Origin: Dallia pectoralis
Taxonomy: Eukaryota; Chordata; Actinopteri; Esociformes; Umbridae
Direction of reading: 5' to 3'
Length of the DNA stretch: 64,000 nt
NCBI GenBank assembly: GCA_029465975.1
Contig: CM055744.1
Location: 11,069,596 to 11,133,595 of the forward strand
Shown here one piece after another: positions 24,101 to 35,930 of this stretch. Under the pieces are notes generated by a model. That model had not been told where the DNA came from and made no database searches. It saw nothing but the letters and a program-made list of their open reading frames with translations. The translations under genes were made by a program, and so were the position numbers. Each line of letters starts with the position of its first letter. Positions within the stretch are counted from its first letter, which is position 1.

Positions 24101-24412
24101 CTGGTCTTCTGGGGTTTGGGACAATATGCCATAGCTCACTACTGGTCTTCTGGGGTTGGGACAATATGCCATAGCTCACTACTGGTCTTCTGGGGTTGGG
24201 ACAATATGCCATAGCTCACTACTGGTCTTCTGGGGTTGGGACAATATGCCATAGCTCACTACTGGTCTTCTGGGGTTGGGACAATATGCCATAGCTCACT
24301 ACTGGTCTTCTGGGGTTGGGACAATATGCCATAGCTCACTACTGGTCTTCTGGGGTTGGGACAATATGCCATAGCTCACTACTGGTCTTCTGGGGTTTGG
24401 GACAATATGATA
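24101..24412. repeat. 40-bp minisatellite, 8 copies
   Basis: Eight near-identical 40-bp units containing actggtcttctggggttggg. The first and last have an extra T (ggggttt) and none has other substitutions, pointing to very recent homogenisation. Confidence 0.97.
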
Positions 24413-24878
24413 CCCTGAAATATATAATATTTTCCACTGCTCTATACTGAACACATTAACAGCAGGTGGTATTAATGTTTGCTTTTCCTGTTGAGCATTT
24501 AAAGTAAGTTCAAACTAAAAGCTGTCAAGTCAAATCGCATCTAGTCCCTGCTATTCACACACATCTAAACACGTTTACACAAGTGCAAGCAAACCGCTGT
24601 TCTTTATAGCCTTTTCATACATACAGGGTTGGGGACAGTTCTGTCTGGACACGGTCCTGATTCTAACGCTGCAATGACCCAACGTTCTTCCATTAGTTCT
24701 GTTTGGTCGCTTCAGACGTGCAGCTTCCAGACGATTTACTGCACAGCCCAGTTCTGCTGCTCATATATATTTCACAGCATACAGATGTCAACACAGCGGG
24801 GGTGAGTTAGTCACATCAAACACAAAGTAATAAAAAGAACTATAATAATAAAAACATGGACACATCCACGCACATAAA

Positions 24879-24911
<33 letters not shown>

Positions 24912-25685
24912 CAGTCCTGGTACCACCAGGCACTGAGGCATGCTGCCCATTCATATCAAAGTGGGCTCAAGTAAAGAGCTGTGTTGCTCCATGTCCAGAC
25001 ATAACAAGGGAGTTTCAAACAGAGAGAAAGGATTTATAAAACATCCAGCAGTACTTAGCTCAGCAGTGAGCCACTGCAGTGAGGCAGGGCCCTGCTTTAT
25101 TTCTCATTAACAAAGGCATCAACAAACCTATTAACAACCTGAAGCGCATTAACAATGTGTTTCCTCCCCAGGTAGCTGCACTCAAATGACAAGTTCCTGA
25201 AATGGCTGTGCACACTACATATTAAGACAAGTTCCTCAAAAGGCTGAGAACGTTACATAGAATGACAAGTCGGGCTAAACTATTTTGGAAAATAATCTGA
25301 TTGCAATTTTTTTTACCAATATTGTGATTGCAATTTAATATGTGATGATTTCTTTTTAAACCAAGCCTTTCTACTTCTGTATTACTCAACAAAGACAAGG
25401 AATACATAATTGTAGTAGGACCAACAAAATATTAGATAAATTAAACAAACTGTTCTTCATGTTATCAAGAATAATTATTTATTATTATAATGATAATAAG
25501 CCTGAAGTAAACATTACTTTAAAAGTCAATAACAAATCACACAAAGTTAAGTGCAGGTATCAGTGAGGTAGTCACGTTAGCTAGCCAGGGTTTGCACAAT
25601 ACCTTAGGCTGCGCAGCATCTTCTACTATTTCTGTAAAAAAAAATCCACACAACAGACCTACTGTTCCTTTTTTGACACTATTGT
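24413..25685. other. Intronic sequence with a CA microsatellite
   Basis: A (CA)n tract lies at 24882-24910. Otherwise no exon or element was supported. Confidence 0.5.
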
Positions 25686-25689
25686 TTCC

Positions 25690-25850
25690 CTAGTGTCAGG
25701 ATCTTTTTTTATCTAACCTTTATTTAACCAGGTAGGCCGATTGAGAACAAATTTGCAACGACGACCTGGGGAGAAGCAGGCGATTGGACCCAAGACATCA
25801 TACACACAAAGCATGCACTCTACCACTGAGCTACCAACTCCACTTCATAC
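25690..25850 (-). mobile_element. tRNA-derived SINE-like fragment
   Basis: On the minus strand, 25850-25780 reads gttggtagctcagtggtaga and then ggtccaatc. These resemble the A and B boxes of a tRNA-Ala-type pol III promoter at plausible spacing. The non-tRNA body (ctttatttaaccaggtaggc) matches a common fish dispersed repeat. The anticodon arm is degenerate, so it is a SINE relic and not a tRNA gene. Confidence 0.55.
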
Positions 25851-25854
25851 ATAA

Positions 25855-26105
25855 TGACTCTACCCTGCTGCTGTGCTCTAATGTGCTCTACCCTGTTGCT
25901 GTGCTCTAATGTGCTCTACCCTGCTGCTGTGCTCTACCCTGCTGCTGTGCTCTACCCTGCTGCTGTGCTCTAATGTGCTCTACCCTGCTGCTGTGCTCTA
26001 ATGTGCTCTACCCTGCTGCTGTGCTCTACCCTGCTGCTGTGCTCTACCCTGCTGCTGTGCTCTAATGTGCTCTACCCTGCTGCTGTGCTCTAATGTGCTC
26101 TTCTC
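25855..26105. repeat. Compound minisatellite (ctctaccctgctgctgtg)
   Basis: Repeats of the 18-bp module ctctaccctgctgctgtg are interspersed with the 10-bp module ctctaatgtg. The order of the modules varies along the array. Confidence 0.92.
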
Positions 26106-27139
26106 TGCTTTTCACAACATCACAAGAGGAAAAAAAGAAACCTCACAATGGCCTCACAGGTCACACGCCTTCCTGCCATTTGAGCACAGGCCGTCAACAC
26201 TGGGAGCTAGCTTCCTGTGCATGCAGAACCGCAGCCAGTGATAGAAGTAACAGGGCTAGACTAGCGTGTCGGGGGACAGCAGACAACCAAAGGCGTGATA
26301 CAAGTGCTAGCAAGTTAGCGAACAACAGTGCTAGTCAGCGGGTGATTTGTTTGCACGTATCTCTATTGACAATTGATTTCTTATTGCATATTCATTCATA
26401 CTAATAGCGCTAAAAAAATGTTTTTTTTTTGCAGAGGGCCGAACTCAATTGCATAAACAATCACGAAATGCCTAGAGTAGGAGACAATTAGCTTTAAAAC
26501 TGCAACGTTTCACTGACTTATTGCCAAAAGGAAAGATACGTGGACTAACACCCTTCCCAATGCTAGTGAATGGGGGAGGCTGAAAGCAGCAGCTCTTCGT
26601 AAAACTAATTGGTGACTCGCGAGAATATACTTTTGTAGGAGTTCCTCGTCCAGGGGAGCATATACTGTTTGGGAAGCTTTGATTATAAAGTTTTAAAAAC
26701 CCCTGCTGTAAATGTATGCTAATACAATGTGTCTCCTGTGGGGGTGTACTCCGGCAAGCTCTCCGAGGAACTGTTAGCAAGATTTATAATGTATAATGTA
26801 TTCTACTTGTGTATTCTTGTTGTGTTTGTTTCTTTCCTATTAGCAACATAGAATCAATGCCACCACACACACAGAAGAATGCCCGCCCTGCACACATGCT
26901 GACCAAACCCAGAACAGTTCTGAACTGCTCTCCCAATCGGTTGAAAGCTGATGGCAGACCATGACGTGTTCAGTCAAATGTTCTCTCCCCGCAAACTAAT
27001 GCATAGGCCTGCACACTTAATGTTATCCACGCTGTGCTAATGCAAAAATCAGTGAAGTAGCTTAATCTGCAGGCTTACTGGCCAATGCGGCAGGCAGATC
27101 TTGGGTCATCTATGTGGTGGATATTGACAGGGCACTAAT

Positions 27140-27175
<36 letters not shown>

Positions 27176-28785
27176 ACAGACACACAGACACACAGACACG
27201 TATGTATTCTCCCCTACAGTTCTGAGCCATAGGAAGCTCTGATCTGACCATCAACCAGGATAGCTTGGTCAACGTGTACGAACAAGGAACCAAAATCCCC
27301 ACAAAAATATTAAAACCCTACCTGCGGTTGGGCTGTTCCAGTTGAGAAGAAACAATGTTAGGGTTGGGTTAGGACTAGGATATAGGGGACATTGATTTCA
27401 GGGTAAAGGTTACTATTCACGTCTCCACATGGACAGAAAAACAAATGTGTGACTAAAAAAGAAAGGGAAACAAAGGGAAAGACCTTTGTTCCTGAGCAAT
27501 TATGGCTCCACCTGTGTGTGTGTGTGTGTTGGCCCATTGCTAACCATAGCCGACATCCAGTACTGATGCTAAGGAGAACCCTCTCAAGACATCAAACATT
27601 TAACAGGTTACACCAGAGTGCCAGGGAATAAATTAGCCTCTAAAAGCACATTTTGTCCAATAAGAGGCAGATAAATTAAATAGGCCAAGCGTATGCTGTT
27701 TTTCTTGAACCAAAAAAGGGTCACGTAAAGGTTGCAAGATTTGGAAAAACAAAACAAGCAAAACGCTACAGAGTAAGCAAAGTCAACCAAGCACAAACAG
27801 TTTACTAGTACTGTTGAAATTAGTTTGATGTCGTAAATATTGGGTAGTGGGCTCCTTCACTGAAGCAAAAAAGCCACATAAATGCATTGTAGTCGATTGT
27901 GGGGTGATACATCGAACAACAAACCACCATTCAATGACGTATATGAAGTAAAAACTTCCAGAATGCCTTCCAAGATGACTGAATTCCTGACATTTGACTA
28001 CCTTAAATCAGGAACCATAGTTTCTACATGCATTTCGCCATGTAAATAATATACACCTGTTGATGAACAATCTAACTTGAATGTCACCAGAACCACAACA
28101 GTCAAGCCTGGTATACTCCCAACGATTGTAAACGATGTAAATACACAATGTTCAGCCTTAAAACACTGCTAAAATTATCATTTAAGATGTGCATGTACAT
28201 GCTTTCATAGCTTTGTATTTGAGTAGAAGCCTAAACTAATAACTATTTTTTACTTTGTGTAGGTAGTTCATGTGTTATTCTTGTCCAAATATAAGGATCC
28301 CAGGGGTCTTCCCTCATCACAACTTTGCACATCAGAACAATCTCATCAATTTAAATTGCCACTCGTCCTTCCTACATGTCAGTAAAGGGTGTAGAGACCA
28401 CGGATGCATCCGAAATCGCAAGCCTTAAGAAGTGGCATTGGAACATTTACGATCAAGCGAAGAAGAAATTCCCCCTAATATGTTGAGCATTTTCCCGCAA
28501 TTGGGGCGCATGTTATGCGCAATGTTGGCAGCGGCATCAATGTTAGAGACTAATTACTTATCAGCAGTTGAAAAACGTTGATGTAACGGTAAAGTCGGGC
28601 GAACGGTAAAGTCGGGCGAACAGCTCAAACGAGGTAGAGACACATGCCTTCTTGGCACCCCTCCCTCCATCCGGATGCCGCGCTCATCACTGCGCCGAAA
28701 ATACCTCCTGTCTTTGCCCCGGTTCTTTTTAATCAATTCAGATAAACCGGTACACATTTCTAAACCTTCCCTTCCGGCTACTCAC
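26106..28785. other. Distal part of intron 1; nothing recognised
   Basis: A (CA)n tract with cagacacacagacaca variants lies at 27140-27205. No exon is supported. The part nearest the promoter (28300-28780) is less AT-rich and includes a tandem pair of ggtaaagtcgggcgaac at 28586-28621. Confidence 0.45.
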
Positions 28786-28985
28786 CTTTCCAGTGTTATC
28801 AATAGTTCCAATTTCACTCACTGGGATGAGGAGAACTCGGAGAGGTGAATATGCCCCGGAGCCTGCCGCAGCGTCCCCGTCCAGAGGCTGAACTAGTGTC
28901 TGTACAGACCAGACGCCAGGGAGGGAGGGTTAGAACCGCAGCTCCCTGTCGGTAGTAGCTGAGCGCTACAGAGGTCACTCCTTAA
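28786..28985 (-). other. ppp1r16b: Probable non-coding exon 1 of ppp1r16b-like gene
   Basis: On the minus strand a GC-rich block ends in ctggaaag|gtgagtag, a near-consensus donor at 28785/28786. The upstream start is uncertain and was placed near the GC boxes (about 28985). It has no convincing coding frame, which fits the known layout of this gene family, where translation starts in exon 2. Splicing 28786 to the acceptor at 9119 would remove an intron of about 19.7 kb. A separate unrelated transcript is possible. Confidence 0.55.
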
Positions 28986-29075
28986 GGGCGGGGCTGTGGG
29001 GAGGCGGGGCTGGGGGAGGCGGGGGGAGGAGCCTGAAGCAAAACGCAGACGGACAGGACAGGACAGGACAGACTG
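28985..29075 (-). promoter_or_regulatory. GC-box promoter, minus strand
   Basis: Three GC boxes (gggcggggc at 28986, gaggcgggg at 29001 and 29016) lie just upstream of the predicted exon 1, with no clear TATA box. This is the most GC-rich stretch in the surrounding 10 kb. A short ggaca tandem repeat follows at 29052-29072. Confidence 0.6.
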
Positions 29076-30695
29076 TCCAGCATCTTGGAGGAATCACAAA
29101 AATTTACATTTACTGTAATGTGCAATAGTTGTGGCCGCTAAGTACAATCCATTTATTAAATTGAAAAACATCAGTGCAAAGTGCACATTCTAATGGAGTG
29201 CCATTAGTCGGAATTTTATATATGGTTATGAAATAAGTATAAAAGGCAATGTATAAATGAAAAGGTTTGTTTTTCAAATGACTACTTTTATTTATTTCAG
29301 AGCTAGGATGGTTGTTTTATAACGCCACTTTTTATATTTCAAGGGACTTCTATTTCATAATGCCACATTTATTTCAAGGGACTTCTTTTATAATAATAAC
29401 ATGACTTATTTGTATCTGGTATATTTAAATGAATGGGGCGTGGCTAACTCACAGACAGCAATTTCAATACATGAGAATGCGGTAAAAACTTCTGCCTGAT
29501 CGAAGGATAGATCGTTGTCATCAGATGTTGTCATGCTGAAAGATTAATCTTCCACCCAGTCTGCATCCTGAACAGTCTCTTAGTCCCTGGATTTATCTTC
29601 CGTCCAGTCTGCGACCAGAGAAATCTCCTAGTCCCTGTCGCTGAGAAGTATCCCCATAACATAACCAGCATGTCAGAACACTCTATAACCCACATTTTAG
29701 ACACATACATTCATTCAGGCATTTCTTTAAAACATTAAGGTAGCATCAATGGCAGATTTTGTACAAAAACTAGCATAAAATAGGTAAACAATTATTCCCT
29801 GTGGTTAAAATAACACTGCACAGCATAAACTTCAGCATTGGATATTCTTAGTGGTCGTCTTGCCAATCTGCTGTATATAGGTCAGGAGTGGTTGTGGCTT
29901 GTCACAGCGGTTATATTGTTACTGTTCCTAAACCCAGCTTTCCCACCACTCTATTTTTTTCTATTCCTTCTTATTTTTCACCTGTTCTGTATCTACATCA
30001 ACCCCAACAATACTTTTTTTTATTTTCGTCTTTCTCATCCTCAAATCTATAGCTCCTTTTATCCTTGACCTTTTCCTTTCCCCAAATCCCACCGTAGATG
30101 TGGAGGCTACGTGTTTCAGCAGTATGTAGCAAAATACCTTTTCAAATTGAATGACGTCATTCAATGGCTGGTGGCTCTACTGATGATCAACATTAAGGGA
30201 GTGCAAAGCTCACATAATAACACACACAATAACCAACAAATGTTCTATACACAAAAAGAAGCTTTCACACACACAATAACAAACAGATCAAGGGTCAGTC
30301 TGAAAATAATAATTGTGTAAATCTCTCTCTCTAAATTTCCTGGTGTCCTGTTTGACCTTGGACCATGTCTCAGGATGACCTGTCCTAAATGAGATGTATC
30401 TGTTCCTGTCCAAAGTCCTCCTGGATGTGTTGCAGATCAAGTTGCTGTCTGGGGATTCTTGTGGCCATTTCCCACAGCCCACCTGACTGTTCTGTCCTTG
30501 TCTATTGGTTATTCTGCTGACTTGGATTTTAAGGACTTCGGTCATTGCTCAAACGTCTGCTTTTATTTATTTAATAAAGAGTTGTGCTGTGCTGGCCTGT
30601 TCAAATGTAGGTGTCAGCAATACACAGAGACAAGGGGTAGATCCAAATGCAAAGCACTCCGCCTTTTATTTTAAACACGATCCAGAAATCATAGT
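29076..30695. other. Intergenic, AT-rich; no gene
   Basis: A short duplicated segment (tttcaagggacttct, 29338 and 29373) and a Tc1-like decayed patch near 29560-29680 are the only structure seen. This lies upstream of the ppp1r16b promoter. Confidence 0.5.
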
Positions 30696-31141
30696 CAGAG
30701 CCAGGCAGAGACAAAAGGTATATAAGAAGACTACAGTACAAGAAGGGCCAGGCAGAGACGAACGGTATACAAGAAGACTACAGAACAAGAAGAGCCAGGC
30801 AGAGACGAACGGTATATAAGAAGACTACAATACGAGAAGAGCCAGGCAGAGACAAACGGTATATAAGAAGACTACAGAACAAGAAGAGCCAGGCAGAGAC
30901 GAACGGTATATAACAAGACTACAGAACAAGAAGAGCCAGGCAGAGACGAACGGTATATAAGAAGACTACAGAACAAGAAGAGCCAGGCAGAGATGAACGG
31001 TATATATACAAGAAGACTACAGAACAAGAAGAGCCAGGCAGAGATGAACGGTATATATACAAGAAGACTACAGAACAAGAAGAGCCAGGCAGAGACGAAC
31101 GGTATATAAGAAGACTACAGAACAAGAAGAGCCAGGCAGAG
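30696..31141. repeat. 47/51-bp minisatellite, left block (~10 copies)
   Basis: Units share agaagactacagaacaagaa and gagccaggcagaga.gaacgg. Two length classes differ by a 4-bp atac insertion after tatat. The block ends at ggcagagat, where the Rex3 element begins. Confidence 0.95.
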
Positions 31142-31163
31142 ATCTCATCTCATCTTCAACCGC

Positions 31164-32990
31164 TTATCCGGGGTCGGGTCGCGGGGGTAGCAGCTCTAGC
31201 AGGGGACCCCAAACTTCCCTTTCCCGGGCAACATTAGCCAGCTCTGACTGGGGAATCCCGAGGCGTTCCCAGGCCAGTGTGGAGATATAATCTCTCCACC
31301 TAGTCCTGGGTCTTCCCCGAGGTCTCCTCCCAGCTGGACGTGCCTGGAACACCTCTCTAGGGAGGCGCCCAGGTGGCATTCGTACAAGATGCCCGAACCA
31401 CCTCAACTGGCTCCTTTCTATGCAAAGGAGCAGCGGCTCTACTCCGAGTTCCTCTCGGATGACTGAGCTTCTCACCCTATCCCTAAGGGAGAGGCCAGCC
31501 ACCTTTCTGAGAAAACCCATTTCGGCCGCTTGTACCCGTGATCTAGTTCTTTCGGTCATGACCCAGCTTTCATGACCATAGGTGAGGGTAGGAACAAAGA
31601 TTGACCGGTAGATCGAGAGCTTTGCCTTTCGGCTCAGCTCTCTTTTCGTCACAACGGTGCGGTGAAGCGAATGCAACACCGCCCCCGCTGCTCCGATCCT
31701 CCAACCAATCTCCCGCTCCATTGTTCCCTCACTCGCGAACAAGACCCCGAGGTACTTGAACTCCTTCACTTGGAGTAAGGACTCATTCCCTACCCGGAGT
31801 AGGCACTCCACCGGTTTCCTGCTGAGAGTCATGGCCTCAGATTTAGAGGTGCTAACCCTCATCCCAGCCGCTTCACACTCGGCTGCGAACCGATCCAGTG
31901 AGTGCTGAAGGTCACCGACCGATGAGGCCATCAGGACCACATCATCCGCAAAAAGCAGTGATGTGACCATCAGCCCACCGAACGGGAACCCCTCCCCCCC
32001 ATGACTACGCCTTGATATCCTGTCCATGAATATTACAAACAGGATTGGTGACAAAGCGCAGCCCTGGCGGAGGCCAACCCCCACCTGGAACGAATCCGAC
32101 TTACTGCCGAGGACACGGACACAGCTCATGCTTTGAGCGTACAGAGATTGGATGGCCCTGAGAAGAGACCCCCTCACCCCATACTCCGCAGCACCTCCCA
32201 CAAAAGATCCCGGGGTACCCGGTCATACGCCTTCTCCAGATCCACAAAACACATGTAGACTGGATGGGCATACTCCCAGGCCCCCTCCAGGATCCTTGCG
32301 AGAGTAAAGAGCTGGTCCGTGGTTCCCACGGCCAGGACGAAAACCGCATTGTTCCTCTTCAATCTGAGGTTCGACTATTGGCCGAACCCTCCTTTCCAGC
32401 ACTTTGGAGTACACTTTACCAGGGAGGCTGAGGAGTGTGATACCTCTGTAATTGGCACACACTCTCTGGTCCCCCTTTTTAAAGAGGGGAACCACCACCC
32501 CGGTCTGCCACTCCTCTGGCACTGTCCCAGACTTCCATGCAATGTTGAAGAGGCGTGTCAACCAAGACAGCCCTTCCCCACCCAAAGCTTTTAGCATTTC
32601 TGGACGAATCTCATCAGTCCCTGGGGCTTTGCCACTGTGGAGTTGTTTGACTACCTCAACGACTTCCCCCAGGGAAACTGACGATGACCCTCCATCAGCC
32701 TCCAGCTCTGCCTCTGTACTAGAGGGCGTGTAGGTCGGATTCAGGAGCTCCTCAAAATGCTCTTTCCAGCGCCCGATCACATCATCAGTTGAGGTCAACA
32801 GTGTCCCATCCTTACTGTACACAGCTTGGATGGTTCCCCGTTTTCCCCTTCTGAGGTGCCGAACGGTTTTCCAGAAGCATTTTGGTGCCGACCGAAAGTC
32901 CTTCTCCATAGACCACAGCTCACCGCCGCAGCTTCAGCAATAGAAGCTTTGAACATTGCCCACTCAGGTTCAATGCCCCCAACCTCCACA
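31164..32990 (-). pseudogene. Rex3 reverse transcriptase part of ORF (frameshifted)
   Basis: The RT core is spread over frames: TGVVVPLFKKGDQRVCANYR and ITLLSLPGKVYSKVLERR (about 32350-32500), LEKAYDRVP (about 32220), LRQGCALSPILFVIFMDR (about 32070) and the catalytic FADDVVLM (about 31950), followed by FKYLGVLF. The C-terminal RSQLRWFGHLVRMP is also present. Frame changes occur near 32910, 32340 and 32180, plus the upstream TGA, so this copy cannot make a continuous protein. All motifs are otherwise well kept, suggesting a fairly recent insertion. Confidence 0.9.
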
Positions 32991-33034
32991 GGGATGCCTG
33001 AAAAGCTCCGCCGGAGGTGTGAGTTAAAGATCTT

Positions 33035-34150
33035 TCAGACAGGGGCCTCCTCCAGACGTTCCCAGTTCACCCGCACTACCCGTTTGGGCTTACCTGGTCT
33101 GTCCAAAGTCTTTCCCCACCCTCTGATCCAACTCACTACCAGATGGTGATCAGTTGACAGCTCTGCCCCTCTCTTCACCCGAGTGTCCAAAACATGCGGC
33201 CTTAGATCAGCCGATACGATTACAAAATCGATCATTGACCTTCGGCCTAGGGTGCTCTGGTACCATGTACACTTATGCGCCTCCTTATGTTCGAACATGG
33301 TGTTTGTTATAGACAATCCATGACTAGCACAGAAGTCCAATAACAAACGACCGCTCGGGTTTAGATCAGGGAGGCCGTTCCTCCCAATCACGCCTCTCCA
33401 GGTGTCTCCATCGTTGCCCACATGTCCGTTGAAGTCTCCCAGCAGAATGATGGAGTCCCCTACTGGAGCCCTATATAGGACTCCCTTCAGGGTCTCCAAG
33501 AAGGCTGAATACTCCGAACTGCTGTTTGGTGCATAAGCACAAACAACAGTCAGAGTTTTCCCCCCCACCACCCTTAGGCGTAGGGAGGCAAACCTCTCAT
33601 CCACCGGGGTAAACTCCAACACCACCGTGCTCAGACGTGGGCTCGTGAGTATCCCCACACCAGCCCGCCGCCTCTCACCCTGGGCAACTCCAGAGAAGAA
33701 CAGAGTCCAACCCCTATCCAGGAGTAAGGTTCCAGAGCCACGGTTGTGCGTAGAGGTAAGTCCCACCAGATCCAACTGGTATCGCTCCACCTCACGCACA
33801 AGTTCTGGCTCCTTCCCCCCCAGTGAGGTGACGTTCCACGTCCCCAAAGCAAGCTTCTGCCGCCCGGGTCTGATCCGTCGAGACCCCCCACCTTCACTGC
33901 CACCCATATGACAGCGCACCCGACCCCTGCGGTTGTTCTTGTGAGTGGTGGGCCCACAGGATGGAGAGGAGAGAGATGCCATGTATCTCGTTCGGGCTGT
34001 GCCCGGCCGGGCTCCGTGGCAAACCCGGCCACCAGACGCTCGCTTTCGAGCCCGCCGTCTGGGCCTGGCTCCAGACGAGGGCCCTGGGCTTCCTCCAAGC
34101 AGGGTATTGATCCTTTTCCCTCTATCTTTCATGGGGTCTTGGTGAACCAT
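33035..34150 (-). pseudogene. Rex3 endonuclease part of ORF (stopped)
   Basis: 371 codons from an ATG at 34150. An Arg-rich N-terminal region is followed by an apurinic-like endonuclease: LGTWNVTSLGGKEPELV, then GDFNGHVGN (metal/catalytic loop), then MIDFVIVSADLRPHV and STDHHLVVSW (DxxxxS/SDH-type end). The frame ends in a TGA straight after LEEAPV. The same frame carries on downstream with similar sequence (IEPEWAMFKAS), so the stop looks like a point mutation. The 7.4 kb fragment has a TGA at the equivalent place. Such sequences are often mislabelled 'craniofacial development protein 2-like'. Confidence 0.9.
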
Positions 34151-34264
34151 TCTTAGTCTGGCCCCTCGCCTGAGACCACTTTGCCTTGGGAAACCCTACC
34201 AGGAGCATGAAGCTCCAGACAACCCAGCCCTCAGGTTCATAGGGGCACACAAACCTCTCCACCA

Positions 34265-34870
34265 CGTTAAGGTGATGAACGGTATATATACAAGAAGACT
34301 ACAGAACAAGAAGAGCCAGGCAGAGATGAACGGTATATATACAAGAAGACTACAGAACAAGAAGAGCCAGGCAGAGATGAACGGTATATATACAAGAAGA
34401 CTACAGAACAAGAAGAGCCAGGCAGAGATGAACGGTATATATACAAGAAGACTACAGAACAAGAAGAGCCAGGCAGAGATGAACGGTATATATACAAGAA
34501 GACTACAGAACAAGAAGAGCCAGGCAGAGATGAACGGTATATATACAAGAAGACTACAGAACAAGAAGAGCCAGGCAGAGACGAACGGTATATAAGAAGA
34601 CTACAGAACAAGAAGAGCCAGGCAGAGATGAACGGTATATATACAAGAAGACTACAGAACAAGAAGAGCCAGGCAGAGATGAACGGTATATATACAAGAA
34701 GACTACAGAACAAGAAGAGCCAGGCAGAGACGAACGGTATATAAGAAGACTACAGAACAAGAAGAGCCAGGCAGAGATGAACGGTATATAAGAAGACTAC
34801 AGAACAAGAAGAGCCAGGCAGAGACGAACGGTATACAAGAAGACTACAGAACAAGAAGGGCCGGGCAGAG
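34265..34870. repeat. 47/51-bp minisatellite, right block (~13 copies)
   Basis: Continuation of the array at 30696-31141. The 51-bp class (tatatatacaagaag) dominates near the Rex3 junction and 47-bp units appear towards the right end. Both reading directions are open by chance. Confidence 0.95.
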
Positions 34871-35930
34871 AGCAGTGTTAAAAAACAGAGTCACGAGCTG
34901 GTACACAGTAAACAATCACAAAAACTCTCTATATAGGCGCAGTATGTCACACAAAACAAACAGTACGTCACAATATTGCAGAGTGCAGGACCGAACTAAA
35001 TAGGGAACATAATTACGAACAGGTGTGAAGTGACAACAGGTCAAACCAATAACGACACAAGACAAGACAAACTGAAAACTGGACATAGATATACAATACT
35101 GGAACGGCAACAGAAAACAAATAAAGTAGGTCTATAAATGTACATGTGGGACATCTAGTAGGCTAGAATAATTACACGAGCGAATTACCAGCGCATATAC
35201 CTATTATCGGTATTCAGTCTTTTCGGTTAGTGAAACTGGTAATTCTTCATCTTTGGAAAGTTGGCAGTCAGTTCTAAACAGTAATCACGGAGTAGTTGAG
35301 ATATGCTGACAACAAGTGTGGTCAAATAAGTGTTGTCAAATAAGTGTTGTCGAATAATTGTTTTGGGTCTCTAAGGCCGCTAATATATATTTTTAAAAAT
35401 AGTATCTTGTTTTAATTGACTTGCCTGGTAAATTAAAGATTTAGTCAAATAAAAATACAACATCTGTGACCACAGAGTTGATTTTAGAGATCTGCGCTGA
35501 AAGTACAATACTTAGCTATCATATTATACTTGACATTAACCATATATCATATTAACCCACTGAGGTCATTTAATTTTAGTTAAACATTTGTGGTCACAGA
35601 CAGACTACATAACAGTTTTATGACATACAGTTCTAGCACGAGCACAACCTCGCAAGCAGTTGTCTAATAAAGTGGCCTGAACAAGCGTAGCATGTTATTC
35701 TAGTGCAGGAGGGGTCAAAGGGGACTGAAACAGTTAAACACAATTCTTAAAACTATTCATGAATTCATATATCACCTGGAAGGGTCATGGGTTAAGAGTC
35801 ATGGAAACGTTAAGGGATTCGCTACAATACTTGACTGCAAAATGTTCAGTGAGATTATTGTTCAGAAATCAAAGTGCTCCACCCAGTGGTGGAGTTAAGT
35901 AAGTAACATTTTAGAAAACATTCCACAAAC
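34871..35930. other. Intergenic; nothing recognised
   Basis: AT-rich sequence without supported exons or repeat families. Confidence 0.45.

Larger units (their letters stand above)
31142..34272 (-). mobile_element. Rex3 (RTE-clade LINE), near full length, inactive
   Basis: A roughly 3.1 kb non-LTR retrotransposon on the minus strand with endonuclease and reverse transcriptase. Its very short 3' end closes in gatgagatgagat, the GATG-type tail known for Rex3. The 5' end, including about 120 bp of untranslated leader, is present, so it is not 5'-truncated like most copies. It splits the 47/51-bp minisatellite: the left block ends ggcagagat and the right block starts (g)atgaacgg. It therefore lies within a single repeat unit, with at most a 2-4 bp duplication. 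Confidence 0.93.

Noticed and set aside
25780..25850. Functional tRNA gene
   Set aside because: Box A and B resemble tRNA-Ala, but the anticodon arm and acceptor stem do not pair and it is joined to a dispersed-repeat body, so it is a SINE relic.
28554..28757. Coding exon for ppp1r16b near the promoter
   Set aside because: It lies 3' of the predicted exon 1 donor, has no homology to the family and no acceptor; the coding start is well supported at 8919.
33035..34150. Host gene 'craniofacial development protein 2-like'
   Set aside because: The sequence is a LINE endonuclease contiguous with a reverse transcriptase and a GATG tail; such names are mis-annotations.
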